The notes beneath the pieces are model-generated. The model was not told where the DNA came from and ran no database searches. It worked only from the letters and a program-made list of their open reading frames with translations. Positions 32,780 through 33,441 of a DNA stretch of 33,441 bases are shown one piece after another. The stretch's first letter is position 1. Every line of letters begins with the position of its first letter. The translations under genes were made by a program, and so were the position numbers. The stretch comes from Alectoria sarmentosa (lineage: Eukaryota; Ascomycota; Lecanoromycetes; Lecanorales; Parmeliaceae): positions 1-33,441 of the forward strand of contig WOGZ01000344.1 in assembly GCA_009733775.1 (NCBI GenBank), given 5' to 3'.

Positions 32780-33441
32780 TTATTACTGAGTTATAAATTC
32801 GAACAAGTCAAGAAATATTTAAATAAACATTTAAAAAAAGAATTTATTGTATTTAATTATGCTTTATTCGTTTTATTTATCTTATTTATTAAAAAAATAT
32901 TAATTATCGTTTTTATATAAATTACTAAAAATTAAATGTTATTATTAAAAGAAATCGATATTTTATCTTATTAATAAATGAGATTTTGATAAAAATATAA
33001 AATTGTAAATATTTTACACGATTTAACATTATCGCTAATTTTAATAAACTTCGAATATATTAAATTAACGAAAACTTTATTACATTTATCACATTTTTTA
33101 AAATATATAAATATCGAATGTTTTTATTTGAATTGATAAATGACTTTGTTATTTATCAGCAATACATAAACGATATTTTTTTTAAATATTTAAATAACTT
33201 TTGTTAAGCATATTTGAATGATATTTTTATTTATAATAAAATTAAAAAAAACACATTTAATATATTCGATTAATTTTTTAAAAGTTATAAGAGATCGACT
33301 TATAGATAAATATTTTTAAGTGCGAATTTTATATATAAAAGATCAAATTTTTAGACTTATTAATATTTATCGATAAATTATAAATGAATTCGATTAAGAT
33401 ATAAATCGTCGTCGATTAAATATAATTTATAAATTTAAAAC
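32780..33441 (+). pseudogene. Gypsy reverse transcriptase, element F, cut by window edge
   Basis: In the frame starting 33121 the translation reads 'LFELINDFVIYQQYINDIF', matching 'MPFGLTNGPATFQHYINDIL'. It continues 'KYLNNFC(stop)AYLNDIFIYNK', matching 'EYLNDFCQAYLDDILIYSK'. The stop at 33205-33207 is a CAA-to-TAA change, and the catalytic Y-L-D-D has become Y-L-N-D at 33211-33222. Upstream from about 32780, remnants of the entry region (an 'ELxxVKKYLxxHLKKxFI'-like stretch) are visible in broken frames. Downstream 'SANFIYKRSNF' corresponds to 'KCEFHVQETKFLG'. The element continues beyond the right edge. Confidence 0.87.

Overview
The window comes from a filamentous ascomycete fungus (Pezizomycotina; the two genes look closest to Dothideomycetes/Pleosporales, but I could not test that). 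A GC-balanced island of about 4.6 kb (roughly 13.74-18.37 kb) sits between two extremely AT-rich blocks. These blocks are retrotransposons mutated by repeat-induced point mutation (RIP). Paired LTRs differ almost only by transitions, and in the most degraded copies almost every surviving C lies in a CpG.

Left block (1-13.7 kb). The 3' end of a Ty3/gypsy chromovirus (E1) enters from the left edge. Its 3' LTR is split by a complete gypsy element A (1690-10127, 226-bp LTRs, 5-bp target duplication ATATA). A is itself split inside its RNase H region by a small LTR element D (5876-7592, 151-bp LTRs, duplication AAGCT). A second E copy (E2, 10441 to about 13440) follows on the minus strand, tail to tail with E1.

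Gene island. From left to right it holds a possible DNA-transposon remnant with terminal inverted repeats; a plus-strand NUP53/NUP35-type nucleoporin gene (14993-16381) whose N-terminal part appears to carry two compensating 1-base frame changes; an imperfect 106-bp tandem repeat; and a minus-strand, four-exon mitochondrial pyruvate carrier 2 gene (17407-18086). The two genes converge. They serve unrelated housekeeping roles and nothing suggests they work together.

Right block (18.4-33.4 kb). A third E-type LTR (19217-19414) is followed by degenerate sequence. Then comes a nearly complete gypsy chromovirus B (21211-30192, 201-bp LTRs, duplication AAACG), less heavily mutated than A or E. Its protease, reverse transcriptase, integrase and chromodomain are readable. 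B is interrupted between protease and reverse transcriptase by C (24444-26169), a small LTR element with no coding capacity that is packed with tandem repeats. The window ends inside the reverse transcriptase of another gypsy element (F). No tRNA, rRNA, CRISPR or prokaryotic feature was seen.
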